This document shows positions 63,243-64,000 of a stretch of 64,000 bases of DNA, one piece after another; within the stretch, counting starts at the first letter, position 1, and the number at the start of each line of letters is the position of its first letter. The position numbers and the translations under genes are program-made. This DNA comes from Pseudomonas iridis (lineage in GTDB: Bacteria; Pseudomonadota; Gammaproteobacteria; Pseudomonadales; Pseudomonadaceae): positions 1 to 64,000 of the forward strand of contig NZ_JACXXO010000020.1 in NCBI RefSeq assembly GCF_017980685.1, in the 5' to 3' direction. A model generated the notes under the pieces. That model made no database searches, was not told the origin of the DNA, and saw only the letters and a list, made by a program, of their open reading frames with translations.

Positions 63243-64000
63243 TCAATTGCGTGGCGGTCCTTTCAGGTCCATCGGCCCGGCGTTTTCGGGACGACCGCGA
63301 ATCAACGATTCCGGATGACGACCCAGGTAGTCCGAGAACTCGCGCAGGGAGCGCGACATGCGAGAGAGCTCGTCGAGGGTCTCATTGATTTTTTCCCGCT
63401 GCGGTGAGTCATCGGCCAGCGTGGAGTTGGCGGACTGCAGGGTTTTGCTGACGTCGGCGAGGGTGCTCTGTACGCCCGGCAAGGTTTTCGCATTGAACTG
63501 GGTCAGGCCTTTGCGCAACTCGACCAGGTTGCCGTCGAGGTTGCTGGCGATCCGTTCCACCGGCAGTTTGTTGATTTTGTCGACCATCGCTTCGAGTTTT
63601 TCCTGCAACTGTTCGAGGCTGCCTGGCACGGTCGGTATGACCACGGGACGAGCCGTTGGATCGAAGGCGACTTTTTCGGCTTTAGGGAAGAAGTCCAGGG
63701 CCACATACAGTTGGCCCGTGAGCAGGTTGCCGCTGCGGGCCTGGGCGCGCAGGCCGTTGTCGATAAAGGTGCCCATCAGGCGTATACCGGCGGCTTCGTC
63801 GTTGGGGTCATGATTGAACGCCGTGAGCATTTTTTTGTATGCCTGGCCGAGGCGCTGCGGGTAAATGACGATGCCAACGTTCAGCGGGAAGCTGCGTTTT
63901 TTCGCGTCGAAATCCAGATTGATTGCTACCACCCGGCCTATTTCCATGCCGAGGAACTCCACCGGTGCGCCAACCTTGAGGCCGCGCAGGGACTGGTCGA
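63243..64000 (-). CDS. pqiB: PqiB-type MCE-domain protein (cut by the window edge)
   Basis: The reading frame enters from the right edge, so only the C-terminal part (about 252 residues) is visible. It begins inside an MCE/MlaD domain (GAPVEFLGMEIGRVV), followed by a long helical, coiled segment (LEQLQEKLEAMVDKINKLPVE) and a C-terminal SRSLREFSDYLGRHPESLI. This is the PqiB architecture, a periplasmic tube for lipid transport between inner and outer membrane. The ATG at 63962 is internal and not the start. PqiC follows. Confidence 0.92.
   Translation of the reverse strand, partial: DQSLRGLKVGAPVEFLGMEIGRVVAINLDFDAKKRSFPLNVGIVIYPQRLGQAYKKMLTAFNHDPNDEAAGIRLMGTFIDNGLRAQARSGNLLTGQLYVALDFFPKAEKVAFDPTARPVVIPTVPGSLEQLQEKLEAMVDKINKLPVERIASNLDGNLVELRKGLTQFNAKTLPGVQSTLADVSKTLQSANSTLADDSPQREKINETLDELSRMSRSLREFSDYLGRHPESLIRGRPENAGPMDLKGPPRN

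Overview
The window looks like a chromosomal segment of a fluorescent-group Pseudomonas. It has high GC coding sequence, several families of Pseudomonas-type intergenic palindromes (REP-like elements built on GTGGGAGCGAGCCTGCTCGC), and the characteristic aprA-inh-aprDEF / serine autotransporter / family I.3 lipase cluster known from P. fluorescens and P. protegens. I see no rRNA, tRNA, CRISPR array, insertion sequence or prophage block. Almost all of the window is ordinary chromosomal coding sequence on both strands. Product names rest on motif recognition in the translated sequence, not on database searches.

Layout. 1-3.1 kb: an unrecognised 484-residue protein and a MocR-type (GntR plus aminotransferase-fold) regulator. 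3.2-8.7 kb: phosphoglucomutase, a pirin, a UvrD-like helicase with a striking glycine repeat at its N-terminus, and a small DUF1652-like protein. 9-12.8 kb: an amine/polyamine-type cluster (NTF2-AraC fusion regulator, FAD amine oxidoreductase, cupin, PotF-like binding protein). 13.2-30.1 kb: the extracellular hydrolase island, with metalloprotease AprA, its inhibitor, the type I exporter AprDEF, two tandem subtilisin autotransporters and two RTX lipases/polyurethanases. The AprDEF exporter very likely serves AprA and both lipases. Exact matches to the RsmA/RsmE recognition consensus lie upstream of aprA and of the first lipase, suggesting Gac/Rsm control.

30.3-37.7 kb: a small secreted protein, a YgdI-like lipoprotein, then an overlapping DNA-repair-like operon (FAN1-like VRR-NUC nuclease, iron-sulfur helicase with an N-terminal PD-(D/E)XK domain, and a PAS-PAS hybrid histidine kinase), followed by a two-helix membrane protein. 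37.9-43.5 kb: an unknown small protein, a CPA1 antiporter, a YghA-like SDR, a DUF1348/TetR pair and phosphatidylserine synthase. 43.7-47.9 kb: the leftward efeU-efeO-efeB-efeO2 iron uptake operon behind a good Fur box.

48.2-57.7 kb: an AraC-family regulator and two gene sets for short or branched acyl-CoA degradation (ligase, SDR dehydrogenase, thiolase, acyl-CoA dehydrogenase, enoyl-CoA hydratase; and a convergent HIBCH-like hydrolase with a second acyl-CoA dehydrogenase). Together they fit isoleucine/valine or related short-chain acid catabolism. 57.9-64 kb: an HPP membrane protein, an MFS transporter, UDP-glucose dehydrogenase, an orphan tyrosine recombinase, and the 3' part of a pqi operon (pqiC complete, pqiB cut by the right edge).

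Nothing here is certainly a new system. The best candidates for a closer look are the glycine-every-fourth-residue segment in the UvrD-like helicase, the nuclease-helicase-kinase operon, the orphan recombinase with an inverted repeat in front of it, the lid-deleted lipase beside a full-length paralogue, and the nested-palindrome intergenic elements.
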